DNA from: Nocardia sp. NBC_01730
Lineage (GTDB): Bacteria > Actinomycetota > Actinomycetes > Mycobacteriales > Mycobacteriaceae
NCBI RefSeq assembly: GCF_035920445.1
Contig: NZ_CP109162.1
Location: 2,170,001 to 2,234,000, forward strand
DNA length: 64,000 nt
Direction: 5' to 3'
Shown here: positions 1 through 10,150 of the stretch, in pieces
How positions within the stretch are numbered: position 1 is the stretch's first letter
Layout: each line of letters starts with the position of its first letter
Notes under the pieces: generated by a model
Told to the model about the DNA's origin: nothing
What the model saw: the letters and a program-made list of their open reading frames with translations, nothing else
Databases searched by the model: none
Position numbers and translations under genes: made by a program

Positions 1-3000
1 CGGCTCGCAGGACCGCATAGACCGCGACCAACTGCTGCATCGAACGCCGAACAGCGATGCCCACCCGTGATTCCGGACCGACTCCGGCCGCGACAAGATA
101 CCGTGCGAGCCGGTTCACCCGCGCATCGAACTCCCCGTAGGTCCACTGGTCGTCGCCGAAGACCAGCGCCGTGGCATCAGGCGTTCGGATGACCTGGGCG
201 TCGAACAAGTCCAGCAGCGTTCCGGACGGCGCGGGTGCGGCGGTGTTGTCGGATGCGCCGAGTAGTGCGCTCTCGGATTCGGACAGGATCGCGATATCAC
301 CGACTGGTGTGAACTCGTCGCGACTTACCGATTCGAGTACCGCGATATATCTGCGTGCGAACGATTCGGCAGTGGCGTGGTCGAACAAGTCCTGCGCATA
401 GCCGATTTCGCCGAGCAGGATGGACTTGCCGTCTTCGTCGGTGTTCTCGGTGAGCGTCACTCCCAGATCTACCTTGGCGACCTCGGTGTCGAATACCATC
501 TGGGTGATGCCGAGTCCGGGGAGCTCGATCCGAGGCTGCGCGAAGTTCTGCAGCATGAGCAGCACCTGGAACAACGGCGCATAGGACAACGAGTGTCCCG
601 GCCGCAGCAGCTCGACGACCCGATCGATACTCAGGTCCGCGTGATCGTAAGCGGCCAGGTCGGTGTCGCGGACGCGGGCGAGCAGGCGGGAGAAGGACTC
701 CTCCGGCTGCACCTCGGCGCGCAGCACAAGGGTGTTGCCGAACATCCCGACCAACTCGTCGAGTGCGCCGTCCCCGCGGCCGGCGACCTGTGTGCCAACT
801 GTGATGTCGGTATTGCCGGACAGCCGGGCCAACACAGCGACCAATGCCGTGTGCACCACCATGAACAGTGTCGCGCTGTGCTCTGCGGCCAGCCGCCGCA
901 GCCCATCGGTGACGTTCGCGTCGACCGAGAACTCCACGATGCCTCCGCGACCCGACGGTGTCGTCGGTCGCGGTCGATCCCAAGGAAGAGCAAGCAACTC
1001 GGGTGATCCGGTGAGCTGGCGCACCCAGTATGCGGCCTGCCGCGACGACAACGACTGCTCGTCGTCCTCATCGCCGAGCAGTTCGCGCTGCCACAGCGCG
1101 TAGTCCGCATACTGGACAGGTAATCGGCGCCATCCCGGCACGGCACCAGCCACACGCGCTTGATAGGCGGCCGCGAAGTCTCGGGCCAACGGTGCCAGCG
1201 ACATACCGTCGCAGGCGATGTGATGCGCCACCAGAACCAGGACATGCTCGTGCGGCGCGAGCCGGAACAGACTGGCGCGCATCGGCACATCCGACGTCAG
1301 ATCGAAACCGACCGAGACTGCTGTCCGGATCCGTGCCGGGATGTCGGTGGCCGTCGTCGGCTGCGGCTCCAGCGTCGGTGCCGTCTGCGGTGAAAGTAGT
1401 TGCTGGAATGGACCATCCGCGGAGTCGGGATAGATCGTCCGCAACGGCTCGTGTCGTTCGACCACATCGCGCAGCGCCGCCTGCAGTGCGTCCGGATCGA
1501 TGGTGCCGGTCAACCGCAGGGCGAAGGGAATGTTGTATGCCGCCGATGCGGTGTCGAACTGGTTGAGGACCCACATGCGTTGCTGGGCAAACGACAAGGG
1601 AATCCGCGCGGGCCGCGGTCTCGGGACCAGCGGCGGCCTGCCGCCCTGGCCGGCCAAGGGCGAAATCCGAGCCGAGAACTCTGCCACGGTCGATACCTCG
1701 AACAGCACCCGAGCCGAGAACTCGGCGTCGATCCGCGCCTTGATTCGCGCGACCGCCTGGGTGGCCAGCAGCGAGTTGCCACCGAGTGCGAAGAAATCAT
1801 CGTCCAGGCCGACTCGTTCTACGCCGAGGACGTCAGCGAAAATGTCGGCGACCGTGACCTCGATCAGGCTTGCCGGAGCGCGGAAGACCGCCGTGGCGAC
1901 TACCGGCGCGGGTAACGCCTGGCGATCCAATTTGCCATGCGCAGTCAGTGGAATCGCATCGATCACGACGAATGTCGTGGGCACCATGTGGGCGGGCAGC
2001 ACACGTGCCACCGCGTCGCGGACCACCGCGACATCCGGTCGGCCTACGAGATAGGCGACGATCCGTTGATCGCCGGGCGTGTCCTCACGGACGATGACGA
2101 CCGCCTGGTGCACCGATTCCACGGCAAGCACGGCGGCTTCGATCTCACCGAGTTCGATTCGGAACCCACGCACCTTTACCTGGCTGTCCGCGCGGCCCAG
2201 GTACACGAGATCGCCGTCGGAGTTCCATCTGGCCAGATCACCGGATCGGTACAGGCGGGTGCCGTCGGCGGCGAACGGGTCGGCCACGAAACGCCCGGAC
2301 GTCAGCCCCGCACGGCCGAGATAGCCGCGCCCCAATTGCTCACCGGCAATGTAGAGCTCGCCCTTGACACCCACTGGAACCGGACGTAACCACTGATCCA
2401 ACACCCAGATCCGCAAACCGGGGATGGCAGCGCCGATCGTGCTGCTGGTCGCCGCCGAGAGCCGGTAATGAGTCGCATGCACGGTCGTCTCGGTGGTGCC
2501 GTACATGTTCACCAATTTCGCGGTGGACGCACCGCGGTCGAACCAGTCGCCGAGTCTGCGGAAATCCAGCGCCTCCCCGCCGAACACGATGTAGCGCAAC
2601 GACAGCGGAGCGTGCTCGGTAGCCGCCGACGCTGCGCGATCGGCATCGGCCAGCTGGTAGAACGCCGAGGGCGTCTGATTGAGCACAGTCACCTGCTCGC
2701 CGCGCAGCAACTCCAGAAACTGCTCGGGTGACCGCGAAGTCAGGTAGTCGACGACAACGAGTGTGCCGCCGTGCAGCAGCGGACCCCACATCTCCCACAC
2801 CGAGAAGTCGAACGCATACGAATGGAACATCGTCCACACGTCACGGTGATCGAAGGCGAACAGCGACCGCGTGTTCGCGAACAACGTCACCACATTGCGA
2901 TGGGGGATCTGCATGCCCTTGGGACGACCGGTCGAACCGGACGTGTAGATCACATACGCGACATTTCCGGGCCGCAGCGGAGACCGACGGTCCCGGTCGG

Positions 3001-4174
3001 TGACCGGAGAATCGTCGATATCGGACAGATCTATCCGGTCCAGTTCGAGCACGGGAACTTCGGCGAGCACCGGCACCCCGGCCGTTGTCACCACGCAGAC
3101 CGGGTCGGCGTCCGACAACAGATAGGCGATCCGGTCAACCGGATAGGCCGGGTCTACGGGCAGATACCCGCCGCCTGCCTGCACGGTTGCGAGCAATGCG
3201 ACCACCAAGTCCAGCGATCGGGGCAACACTACCGCAACCAGGGTCTCCGGACCTGCGCCCAGCGCCACCAGCTTGCGGGCCAACTTGTTGACGTGACCAG
3301 CCAACTCGCGGTAGGTCAGTGTCTCGGTACCGAACTTGACCGCGGTCGCGTCCGGGTAAGCCGCCACCACGCGCTCGAACACCTCGACCAGCGTGATCTC
3401 TTCCCCGGGATGCGGCCCGGGGGAACAGTCGTTGTCGCGCGGCGCACGGCGGAAGGTGGAGGGCGCGGACATCGCGGACAGGAAATCGCTCACCGGTTCC
3501 GACGGCGGGAGAGGGAACATGGTCCGCCGCGCGCCGATCGTCGCCACCTCGGCCTGGGTCACCCGGACAACATCGACTGTGCCGGTCGTGCTCCACGTGT
3601 AGGCCACATACGCCACGTCCTCGGCCCGAATCGGGCGCAGTCGATCCTCGTATGACACCGACTCGGCGGACCAATGGACGAGCTCACGTCGGAACTCCGG
3701 ATCATCGAGTACCAGCCACTCGATCGCACTACGCAAGTTCCGGCCCGCGCCGGATTCGCGATCGGGCAATGTCGTGCCTGTCGTGATACCGATCGCCGGG
3801 GTCGCGTCGACCAGCAGGTGAGCAACGCGCTCCACCGGAGCGGTCGCGTCAACCAAGACGAACCCCGCACCCGCTTTGGCCACTGCCCACATGGCCGACA
3901 CCGACTCGATCGACGGCGCGATCGCTACCACGACCAGATCCCCTGGACCGACATTGCGCGCTATCAGTACCCGCGCCAACCGCGACGACACCTCGTCCAA
4001 CTCGCGGTAACTGAGCGCAACCCCGTCGTGTGACACGGCCGTCCCGTCAGGATCGGCCTCGACCGCCGCGGCCAACTGCCGCGGCAACGTGTTCACCGTC
4101 TGCTGCCGCGCCCGAACCGGCCGCACCCGCACTGGCTTCTTCGCTCGGCCGACACTCACCGGACTATTGCCCAT
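1..4174 (-). CDS. Non-ribosomal peptide synthetase, 5' part (runs off left edge)
   Basis: About 1391 codons are visible. Domain order: a partial adenylation domain (residues ~20-205), a complete adenylation domain (~265-755), a carrier domain with the GGNSL phosphopantetheine serine (~798), a condensation domain with HHIACDG (~980) and the start of another adenylation domain (~1310 on). The complete A domain has YTSGSTGRPKG, and its pocket residues read by eye as D-F-W-N-V-G-M-V-H-K, the pattern known for threonine. The first partial A domain has A1-A3 only; its A3 loop reads YTWSTTGTVDV, has lost the PKG lysine, and lacks A4-A10, so it is presumably dead. I chose the ATG at 4174. GTG codons at 4177 and 4186 are alternatives, the latter just after a GGCGGA stretch. 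The gene is incomplete here, so total modules and termination are unknown. Confident as NRPS, moderate on substrate. Confidence 0.93.
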   Translation of the reverse strand, partial: MGNSPVSVGRAKKPVRVRPVRARQQTVNTLPRQLAAAVEADPDGTAVSHDGVALSYRELDEVSSRLARVLIARNVGPGDLVVVAIAPSIESVSAMWAVAKAGAGFVLVDATAPVERVAHLLVDATPAIGITTGTTLPDRESGAGRNLRSAIEWLVLDDPEFRRELVHWSAESVSYEDRLRPIRAEDVAYVAYTWSTTGTVDVVRVTQAEVATIGARRTMFPLPPSEPVSDFLSAMSAPSTFRRAPRDNDCSPGPHPGEEITLVEVFERVVAAYPDATAVKFGTETLTYRELAGHVNKLARKLVALGAGPETLVAVVLPRSLDLVVALLATVQAGGGYLPVDPAYPVDRIAYLLSDADPVCVVTTAGVPVLAEVPVLELDRIDLSDIDDSPVTDRDRRSPLRPGNVAYVIYTSGSTGRPKGMQIPHRNVVTLFANTRSLFAFDHRDVWTMFHSYAFDFSVWEMWGPLLHGGTLVVVDYLTSRSPEQFLELLRGEQVTVLNQTPSAFYQLADADRAASAATEHAPLSLRYIVFGGEALDFRRLGDWFDRGASTAKLVNMYGTTETTVHATHYRLSAATSSTIGAAIPGLRIWVLDQWLRPVPVGVKGELYIAGEQLGRGYLGRAGLTSGRFVADPFAADGTRLYRSGDLARWNSDGDLVYLGRADSQVKVRGFRIELGEIEAAVLAVESVHQAVVIVREDTPGDQRIVAYLVGRPDVAVVRDAVARVLPAHMVPTTFVVIDAIPLTAHGKLDRQALPAPVVATAVFRAPASLIEVTVADIFADVLGVERVGLDDDFFALGGNSLLATQAVARIKARIDAEFSARVLFEVSTVAEFSARISPLAGQGGRPPLVPRPRPARIPLSFAQQRMWVLNQFDTASAAYNIPFALRLTGTIDPDALQAALRDVVERHEPLRTIYPDSADGPFQQLLSPQTAPTLEPQPTTATDIPARIRTAVSVGFDLTSDVPMRASLFRLAPHEHVLVLVAHHIACDGMSLAPLARDFAAAYQARVAGAVPGWRRLPVQYADYALWQRELLGDEDDEQSLSSRQAAYWVRQLTGSPELLALPWDRPRPTTPSGRGGIVEFSVDANVTDGLRRLAAEHSATLFMVVHTALVAVLARLSGNTDITVGTQVAGRGDGALDELVGMFGNTLVLRAEVQPEESFSRLLARVRDTDLAAYDHADLSIDRVVELLRPGHSLSYAPLFQVLLMLQNFAQPRIELPGLGITQMVFDTEVAKVDLGVTLTENTDEDGKSILLGEIGYAQDLFDHATAESFARRYIAVLESVSRDEFTPVGDIAILSESESALLGASDNTAAPAPSGTLLDLFDAQVIRTPDATALVFGDDQWTYGEFDARVNRLARYLVAAGVGPESRVGIAVRRSMQQLVAVYAVLRA

Positions 4175-4646
4175 CACACTGTTCACCAATCCGCCAGCAA
4201 AGAGGTAGAGACTTCGCACCCGAAGGAGAAGCTACCGTCCGCTGATCCGTGTTGGTTTTCCAGCGCTGGTAACCGCGGAAGCCGATCGAGCGCAGGTCAC
4301 AGCGGCACTCCGCGGAATAGCCCGGTCGGGAGTGCACGCGAGCACCGCCGCCTGGCATCAACCACAGGTGACGAGCTCGGGCCTCGTCCCGTAGACAGCG
4401 GCAAACATCGCGATTCGCACGAACCGCACCGGCTGAGCCAGCACTATTTCGGGCGTGCCCCGACGAAATCCCGGTGCCGTGTTCAGAGAATCAGTGGTTG
4501 CGGCCGCGTCGAGTCCGACGCCATGTGTCCGGGCCCGACGGCGAAGCCACCATCTCCCCGACCCGCCTGCGGCGGCTCCCGGCGCCCGAGCTGCTCGACC
4601 AGTGGTTCGGGCTCATCCCCGGCCGAGGTAGCAGGAGCCGATGCGG
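4175..4646. other. Intergenic region upstream of the NRPS gene
   Basis: No convincing gene is seen. It should hold the NRPS promoter, since nothing else lies upstream on that strand. Short open frames here have no recognisable content, and the degraded EccC relic lies immediately beyond. Confidence 0.4.
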
Positions 4647-6110
4647 TCACAACGGTGGCAGATAGCTGATCTGGACCATTTCGGTGTCGCGACTGCGCGA
4701 GACGAGATGGCCGCGGCCGGGGGGCAGCTTCGAGGACCGGATGCCGCCGAGAATGACGCCCTCGTCCTTCGGCGCGCTCATCAGGAACGAGTCCACCGAC
4801 ATGTCCTTGAGCGGGCCGAGCACCGAGTCGTACAGGGCGCGGCTCGCACCGCCCGCGCGGCGGGCGATGATCACGTGCAACCCGATGTCGCGGGCCTGCG
4901 GAAGGAATTCCAGCAGGGCCGTCAGCGGGTTCTGCGACGACACCATGTCGTAGTCGTCGACAACGACGTAGATCTCCGGTCCGGACCACCAGCTACGCTC
5001 CCGCACCTGCTGCGGGGTGACGTCGGGTCCTGGAATCCGGTCCTCCAGGGACTCGGCGACTTCCTTCAGCATGGGAGCCGACGTTTGCGACGACGTCGAG
5101 TACCCGGCGAGATGGTCACCCTCGATGACGCCGAGCATGGTGCGCCGGTAGTCGATGAGAATCACCCGCGCCTGCTCCGGCGTGGTCCGCTCGACGATGC
5201 TCTCGACGATGTTGCGCAACACGGTCGTCTTGCCCGCCTCGATGTCGCCGAAGATCAGCAGATGCGGCTGGGCGTCGAAATCCAGCACGATCGGTTGCAA
5301 TCCGGACTCACCCAACCCGATCGCGACCCGGGTCGCTCCCAGATCCGCGCCGCCTGCCTCCACCCCCGCGATGACCTGGGCCCGGTCGACCTGCGCGGGC
5401 AGCATCCGCACAGCAGGGGCGCGGCAGTCGCCATCGAGCACGGACAACTGTTCCTTGGCCGCGGCCACACCGTCGGCCAGCGTCTCGGGCTCGAGCTGCG
5501 AATCCAGGCGCGGCAACGCGATCAGCATGTGCAGGCGATCCGGTGTCAGCCCACGGCCCGGGCGTCCGACGGGCACGTGCACAGCGACGCGGCGGTCCAT
5601 CTCCGAGTCCGACGGATCGCCGAGCCGCAGCTCCAGCCGGGTTCCGATCTGGTCCTTGACCACCGGACGTATCTCCACCCAGCGGGACGCGCCGAGGATC
5701 AGGTGGAGACCGTACGAAAGTCCCTGCGCGGCAATCGCGTTGACGAAGCCCTCCAGGGGTTCGAATTCCTCGCGGAATGCGGCCCACCCGTCGATTACCA
5801 GGAAGACATCGCCGAACAGGTCTGCCGACAGCGGATCCGCCGCACGTTCGTCCGCAGTCATCTGCTGCAGACCGCCTTTGCGCTTGCGGAAGTCGGCCAT
5901 GTTCTCGATGCCCAGCGCCAGGAATTGCTCCTCGCGCTGCCGCAGCAATGTGGTCAGCTCGGCGATGGTGCGGCGTACCCGATCCCCTTCCAGCCGGCCC
6001 GCCGTAGAGCCGACGTGTGGCAACCCGTTGAACGCGGCGAGCGAGCCGCCGCCCAAGTCGATGCAATAGAACTGCACCTGCTGGGGAGTGTGTGTGGCGG
6101 CTGCGGCCAT
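4647..6110 (-). pseudogene. Truncated EccC-type ESX (type VII) secretion ATPase
   Basis: The product matches the C-terminal part of EccC/EccCb, the FtsK/SpoIIIE-type ATPase that drives type VII secretion at the membrane. Visible: THTPQQVQFYCIDLGGG typical of the second ATPase domain, a Walker B of that domain (VFLVIDGW), then the third domain with Walker A (FGDIEAGKTT) and Walker B (YVVVDDYD), and the usual EccC C-terminal tail. The N-terminal transmembrane part, first ATPase domain and second-domain Walker A are missing. The frame stays open to 6302, but residues before ~6100 do not resemble EccC. No other ESX genes (esx, eccB, eccD, mycP) lie near. I read it as a 5'-deleted relic. A short but functional protein is unlikely. 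Confidence 0.8.
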
Positions 6111-6435
6111 CCCGGCAGGTGCCGGTTCAGGTTCTTGAAATGGATGCTCGACAACGGCAGATCCGGATACCGCTCCCGCAACTTCTCGACGGTCTGCACC
6201 ACAGCACGCAGCGGCTCGATCCCGTTTTACGGTGCCGGCCACTGGTTTCCACTTCAGGCTCGTCGGCGTTTTCCGGCAGACCATCCGGTGCATCCGGTGC
6301 ATCGAACCTGCTTTCAGGCGAGTCGGATTTACCCTGCGCTACCAGCGCATCGTCCTCGTCGCCGTCCTGATCCTCCTCTTCATCGCCGGGTCCCGGAAGC
6401 GGGCTGTACAGCCCCGTTGCGGGTCCACCCGGTCC
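6111..6435 (-). pseudogene. Unidentified chimeric coding remnants
   Basis: Two coding-like pieces sit in different frames. From about 6435 to 6215 an acidic Pro/Gly-rich frame contains PGPGDEEEDQDGDEDD. From about 6226 to 6110 another frame reads RERYPDLPLSSIHFKNLN before the EccC relic begins. Neither has a start codon with a ribosome binding site, and I do not recognise a family. The abrupt frame changes suggest deletions that joined parts of several genes. Confidence 0.3.
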
Positions 6436-6467
6436 ACGAGGTTTGCCATGGGGTTCGGCCGTGGAAC

Positions 6468-6566
6468 GTGCTGAGCATCGGCGCCGAGCAGGCCGTCGCG
6501 ACGATGGAACTCTTCGCCGTCGAGGTCATGCCGCAGTTGGGAGAGCGAACCGCGCGGCAGGGCTAG
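6468..6566 (+). pseudogene. C-terminal remnant of an LLM-class flavin-dependent oxidoreductase
   Basis: The short plus-strand frame ends with AVATMELFAVEVMPQLGE, the usual tail of luciferase-like (LLM) flavin monooxygenases. Nothing upstream supplies the TIM-barrel body; the sequence there belongs to minus-strand relics. It is a tail fragment only, and the identification rests on about 20 residues. Confidence 0.35.
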
Positions 6567-6676
6567 GGCGCAGCTCGCAGACCCAGCACCGCAGGTGTCG
6601 CCACACCGACCGGCGCGGGTCAGCGTCTGCCGGCAGCTGCTTGGCCTCCTTGGCTGTGGCGTGATCTGTTCCCCTA

Positions 6677-6730
6677 CCTCGAACCGGGAGTCGGCGCGGT
6701 CCGAGAACGACGCCGACTCCCGGTTCGAGG
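6677..6730 (-). terminator. Strong hairpin downstream of the MetE-like gene
   Basis: A perfect 20-bp inverted repeat (arms 6677-6696 and 6711-6730) with a 14-nt loop. It lies 92 bp beyond the stop of the minus-strand gene ending at 6822, so it probably terminates that transcript. There is no clear U tract, as is common in actinomycetes. Confidence 0.75.
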
Positions 6731-6821
6731 GCTGGAACCTGCGATTGACCTACCGTCGAGTGTTCGGCGGCCAATTGCTCAGCCAGTGCAATCACGCCGA
6801 CCGGCGCGTCGCCGATCCGGA

Positions 6822-7856
6822 TCAGGAAAGAGCGTCCGCCAACTCCGCGTGCAGATCGAACAGGGTGGCAATCTGGTCGGCCGGTCGGCGGCCCATGCCG
6901 CACTCGGTGGCGATGCCGAAGTCAGCGAGGGCGGTGCGGGCGGCTTCGATCCGGCGCACTGCGCCGTCGCGACCGTCGGTGGCGTGCACCAGGCCGAGGT
7001 AGAGATCGGTTTCGGGCGGCAGGTCGAGATCGGCGAGGGGCTTGAAGTAGTCGGCGTCGGTGCGCGACCGCGGGACCGGCATATGGATCCAATCGACGCG
7101 CCTGCCCAGCCCGGAAAGAATGCGGGTCGCGACCGAGACCAGCCGGCCGGTGTCGGCGGGTTCGGCGAAGTGACGGTGGCCGAAGTCGCCATAGCACAGG
7201 TGGTATCCGAGTTCGACCGGTTCGGGTACCGAAGCGCCCAACCGGATCAGCCGCTGTGCGACCTGCTCGAGCTGAGTCGGATAGTCGCCGCCGAACCAGG
7301 ACGGGAACACGCCTTCGAAGATGGCGAACTCGACTGCGGTATCCCATTGCACCGCAAGGTCTTCCGCCGGGATGCCGTCGATGATGCGGGCCAACTCGCT
7401 GCGCAGCTGCGCCTCGTACCTACCCTCCAACTCCCCCTGCGGTCCCGCGACGAACGCCCCGATCACCGCGATCGGCGTCGGAAGGCACACCTGAAATCGG
7501 GTGCCCTGCGGGATCACGCCTTCCTCCCGCAGCCGCCGGAAGACCCGCCATGACTCCAGGGCGGCGGCGGCATAGCCCAAGGGGCCGAAGTCGATTGATG
7601 CCGCGTCGACGCCCGGTTTGGGTTGTACTCGCTCACTCGGCCCATATTCCGGGCTCGGCGGCGGAACGGTCTCCAGGTCCGGGTGTGCCTGCATCTTGGG
7701 CAGCTGCCACACCACCCAGTTGTCGCGCACTCCTGTCTCACCATCCGGAATGCGCTTAAGCCGAGAACCTATCCGCTGCGCTGCTTCCGAGAACACCGTC
7801 TGCGCATCCGCCAACGGAACGCTGCCGCACAGATGAACTCCGCGACCTCTACCCAC
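6822..7856 (-). CDS. MetE-like (cobalamin-independent methionine synthase C-terminal-like) protein
   Basis: About 344 residues. The N terminus (VHLCGSVPLADAQTVF) and overall pattern resemble stand-alone UROD/MetE-like superfamily proteins, TIM barrels related to the zinc-dependent catalytic half of MetE. The substrate is unknown, and I could not pick out a complete Cys/His zinc site by eye. I chose the GTG at 7856 because AGGGAGG sits five bases upstream; an in-frame ATG at 7874 lies before that ribosome binding site and is the alternative. It is a single gene: a strong hairpin follows it, and the upstream 500 bp hold no same-strand gene. Family assignment is moderate; function unassigned. 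Confidence 0.7.
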   Translation of the reverse strand: MGRGRGVHLCGSVPLADAQTVFSEAAQRIGSRLKRIPDGETGVRDNWVVWQLPKMQAHPDLETVPPPSPEYGPSERVQPKPGVDAASIDFGPLGYAAAALESWRVFRRLREEGVIPQGTRFQVCLPTPIAVIGAFVAGPQGELEGRYEAQLRSELARIIDGIPAEDLAVQWDTAVEFAIFEGVFPSWFGGDYPTQLEQVAQRLIRLGASVPEPVELGYHLCYGDFGHRHFAEPADTGRLVSVATRILSGLGRRVDWIHMPVPRSRTDADYFKPLADLDLPPETDLYLGLVHATDGRDGAVRRIEAARTALADFGIATECGMGRRPADQIATLFDLHAELADALS

Positions 7857-8371
7857 CGCAACCTCCCTACACATCGCCTACCGCTTATCGAGCCGAACTG
7901 GTCGAAACCGGATTGTTGCCACGCACCGTCCCGCTCGGTGTGAGACCGGGCGACAGTGCGCGGTCGGGTCACAGGCTCGCGATGAGGTCGCGCTACGCGA
8001 TGCAGCGTAGGCGCGGCCGCGCAATGAAGTTCCCCACATTTGGGAAGTGGCCGAGCGCCCGCTCAGCCCCGGAATGCGGCGATGTTGCGGCGGACGAATT
8101 CCGATCGCAGGCACGATGCCGAAGGCCTTGTGCGTGCTCAGATCGACTGCGGAGAACGGAGATTGGGCTCGATCCCGGTAAGCTCTGATCGAGAAGGTCG
8201 GCTCTCTCCGGTGGCAGTCCTTCGGCGGCGCGCAGCGCGTGCTCCTGTTCCGGGCCGAGTAGCGGCGCTACCGCTACCGGTCGCTATGCCCTGCCGGGTG
8301 GGCACGAATCGACTTGCGCAATAAGGTTTCTGCCTGTCATCGATTCGGCGCGCACCGGAGGTCTCGTCACC
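7857..8371. other. Intergenic region with a short coding relic
   Basis: No complete gene. On the minus strand at 8063-8105 the frame reads EFVRRNIAAFRG followed by a stop, which looks like the C terminus of a lost enzyme; the frame is closed a few codons upstream. The rest should contain the promoters of the MetE-like gene (minus) and of the kinase (plus). Confidence 0.35.
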
Positions 8372-8914
8372 ATCTGCGACCTGCTCATCCTGATCAACGG
8401 ACTGCCCGGTTCCGGGAAGTCGACCCTCGCGCCGATCTTGGCACGGGAGCTCGGCGCGCACCTGATCTCGAAGGACATCATCAAGGAGGCGTTGGGTTCC
8501 GGGCTCGACAAGGCGTCTGTGATACCGAATCTCGGGGCGATCGCGATGGAGGCAATATGGGCACTGAGTGCCGCGCTACCAGGCGTCGTGGTGGTCGACT
8601 CCTGGTGGTTCAAACCGCGTGATTCACGGTTCGCCGCGAACGGAATCAGCACCTCCGGCGCGACACGAGCCGTCGAAGTCTGGTGTGCGGCGCCTCCCGA
8701 TGTCGCACTGGCGCGATACCGCGGCCGTACCCGCGCCGCGCTGTACCACGATGACGCCCACCTCGCCCACGACTGGAACCGATGGGCGCGACTCGCCGAA
8801 CCGATCGCCCTCACCCCCGTCGTCTCCGTCGACACCACTGCGCCGGTGGACTGCGCGGACCTCGCCCGGCAGGTCATGGCGGCGGCGACGGTCGTCATCG
8901 TTGACGTGCTGTAG
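8372..8914 (+). CDS. P-loop (AAA-type) small-molecule kinase-like protein, non-canonical start
   Basis: About 180 residues. A Walker A (INGLPGSGKST) opens the protein, followed by LGAHLISKDIIKEALG as in small P-loop kinases of the gluconate kinase, chloramphenicol-phosphotransferase and zeta-toxin type. A later VEVWCAAPPDVALARYRGR segment fits the lid region. The phosphate acceptor is unknown. The frame is open from about 8188 but contains no ATG, GTG or TTG until 8438, which is downstream of Walker A. A GGAGG at 8357-8361 is ideally placed for an ATC at 8372 (GTC at 8366 and CTG at 8381 are other options). Either translation starts at a rare codon, or the start has been lost by mutation. The start coordinate is therefore tentative. 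Confidence 0.6.
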   Translation: MCDLLILINGLPGSGKSTLAPILARELGAHLISKDIIKEALGSGLDKASVIPNLGAIAMEAIWALSAALPGVVVVDSWWFKPRDSRFAANGISTSGATRAVEVWCAAPPDVALARYRGRTRAALYHDDAHLAHDWNRWARLAEPIALTPVVSVDTTAPVDCADLARQVMAAATVVIVDVL

Positions 8915-9148
8915 CGCGAAATCGACCGTCTCCAGCTCGCGATCTTCCTGAGCGTCTATGCAGTTTTTTGAACCACGCACATTCCGGGTTCCACAACCCC
9001 CTCCCCCAGCCTGTAACACGAGGGCAATGCCCAAGGGCACCGGCACCGTTCAGGTCAGCCAGCTAGGTCGGCAAGTTCACCGACTCATCTTCCGACGCCG
9101 CACAACGGCATTCGCGGGCCCACACGAGGTTGAACTAATGTTCGACCG

Positions 9149-9865
9149 GTGCTTGGACATTCACATGCGACAAGTGGCGCGTTGGCCTGGTCGGCGGCGG
9201 CCGCGGCGCTGCCGGTTACAGTACTGACGTATCCAGCTCTACAGGATGCGACGGGGCATCTCGGCATCGTCGACCTACTGCTCGGGGTCTTTCTCACCGC
9301 CGGAGCAGCACTGCTCCCCGACGCGGACCATCCCAATGGGACGATCGCGCACGCACTCGGTCCGATTACGCACTCCGCATGCAAGCTCATTTCCTGGATC
9401 TCGGGCGGCCACCGGCACGCCACACACTCCCTGGCGTTCGTCGCAGCCGTCGCCTACGGCACCTGGGCGGGCGAGCACTGGCTCGGACGATGGTTCACCT
9501 TGGGTCTCGTGTTCTTCCTACTGGCGTTGGCCGTCCGCGCACTGCACCTGTGTCCGTCCGGCCATGACTTCAAGGCGTGGGGACCCATCGTCGTCCTGGC
9601 TGTCGCGGGAACCTTCGCCATGGACCATTGGATCGCGGACAAGCCGGTATGGCTGCCATTCGCCGTCGGTCTCGGCGCACTGGCCCACCTGATCGGCGAC
9701 TGCCTCACCGACCATGGATGCCGACTGTTCTGGCCCTTCGACATCCGCGTCAGCTTCCCGATCATCGATCGGACCGGGAACAAGGTCGAAATCTGGATCG
9801 TGTCACCGCTGTTCACGCTCGGCACGCTTGCCATTCTCTGGTACACGATCACACACCAGCCCTGA
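9149..9865 (+). CDS. YdjM-type (DUF457) metal-dependent hydrolase-like membrane protein
   Basis: 238 residues, with a GTG start. The sequence shows the family's His/Asp pattern: GHSHATSGAL near the N terminus, LLPDADHPNGT at ~56, GGHRHATHS at ~86 and a late AHLIGDCLTDHG. These are interspersed with several hydrophobic segments (about 30-55, 95-130, 140-180, 215-235). The family is annotated as LexA-regulated, membrane-bound, metal-dependent hydrolases of unknown substrate. The ribosome binding site is weak, so the start is moderately sure. Neighbours give no pathway clue. Confidence 0.8.
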   Translation: MLGHSHATSGALAWSAAAAALPVTVLTYPALQDATGHLGIVDLLLGVFLTAGAALLPDADHPNGTIAHALGPITHSACKLISWISGGHRHATHSLAFVAAVAYGTWAGEHWLGRWFTLGLVFFLLALAVRALHLCPSGHDFKAWGPIVVLAVAGTFAMDHWIADKPVWLPFAVGLGALAHLIGDCLTDHGCRLFWPFDIRVSFPIIDRTGNKVEIWIVSPLFTLGTLAILWYTITHQP

Positions 9866-10150
9866 CACCACGGCGTCGCCGGACGCGTTGCTCTATCGTC
9901 GAACGAGTCGATGACGGATGAACCGGTCCCGCCGGATGCCAGGCAATTCCAGCGACTCTCCAACGTGTCCCTGGGCGGTAAAAAAATGCCTAGATGCGCA
10001 TATCTACGTAAGGGCATTGTTGTACTGCTAGCCGGCGCCGCCTCCAGCACACCGGGCTCAGCCCAGCGGAGACCACCTGGATCGCAGGCGCCAGCCTTCC
10101 CTGGCACTGTTTCCCACGGAACCCCGCACTCCCCCGGCTACCCTGATTCC

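Noticed and set aside
4641..6566. A 641-codon plus-strand open frame
   Set aside because: Mostly antisense to the EccC relic; only its last 33 codons look like protein and are listed as an LLM tail.
9911..10150. N-terminal extension of the propeller protein
   Set aside because: Open in frame but lacks a signal peptide or conserved pattern; the family N terminus begins near the ATG at 10151.
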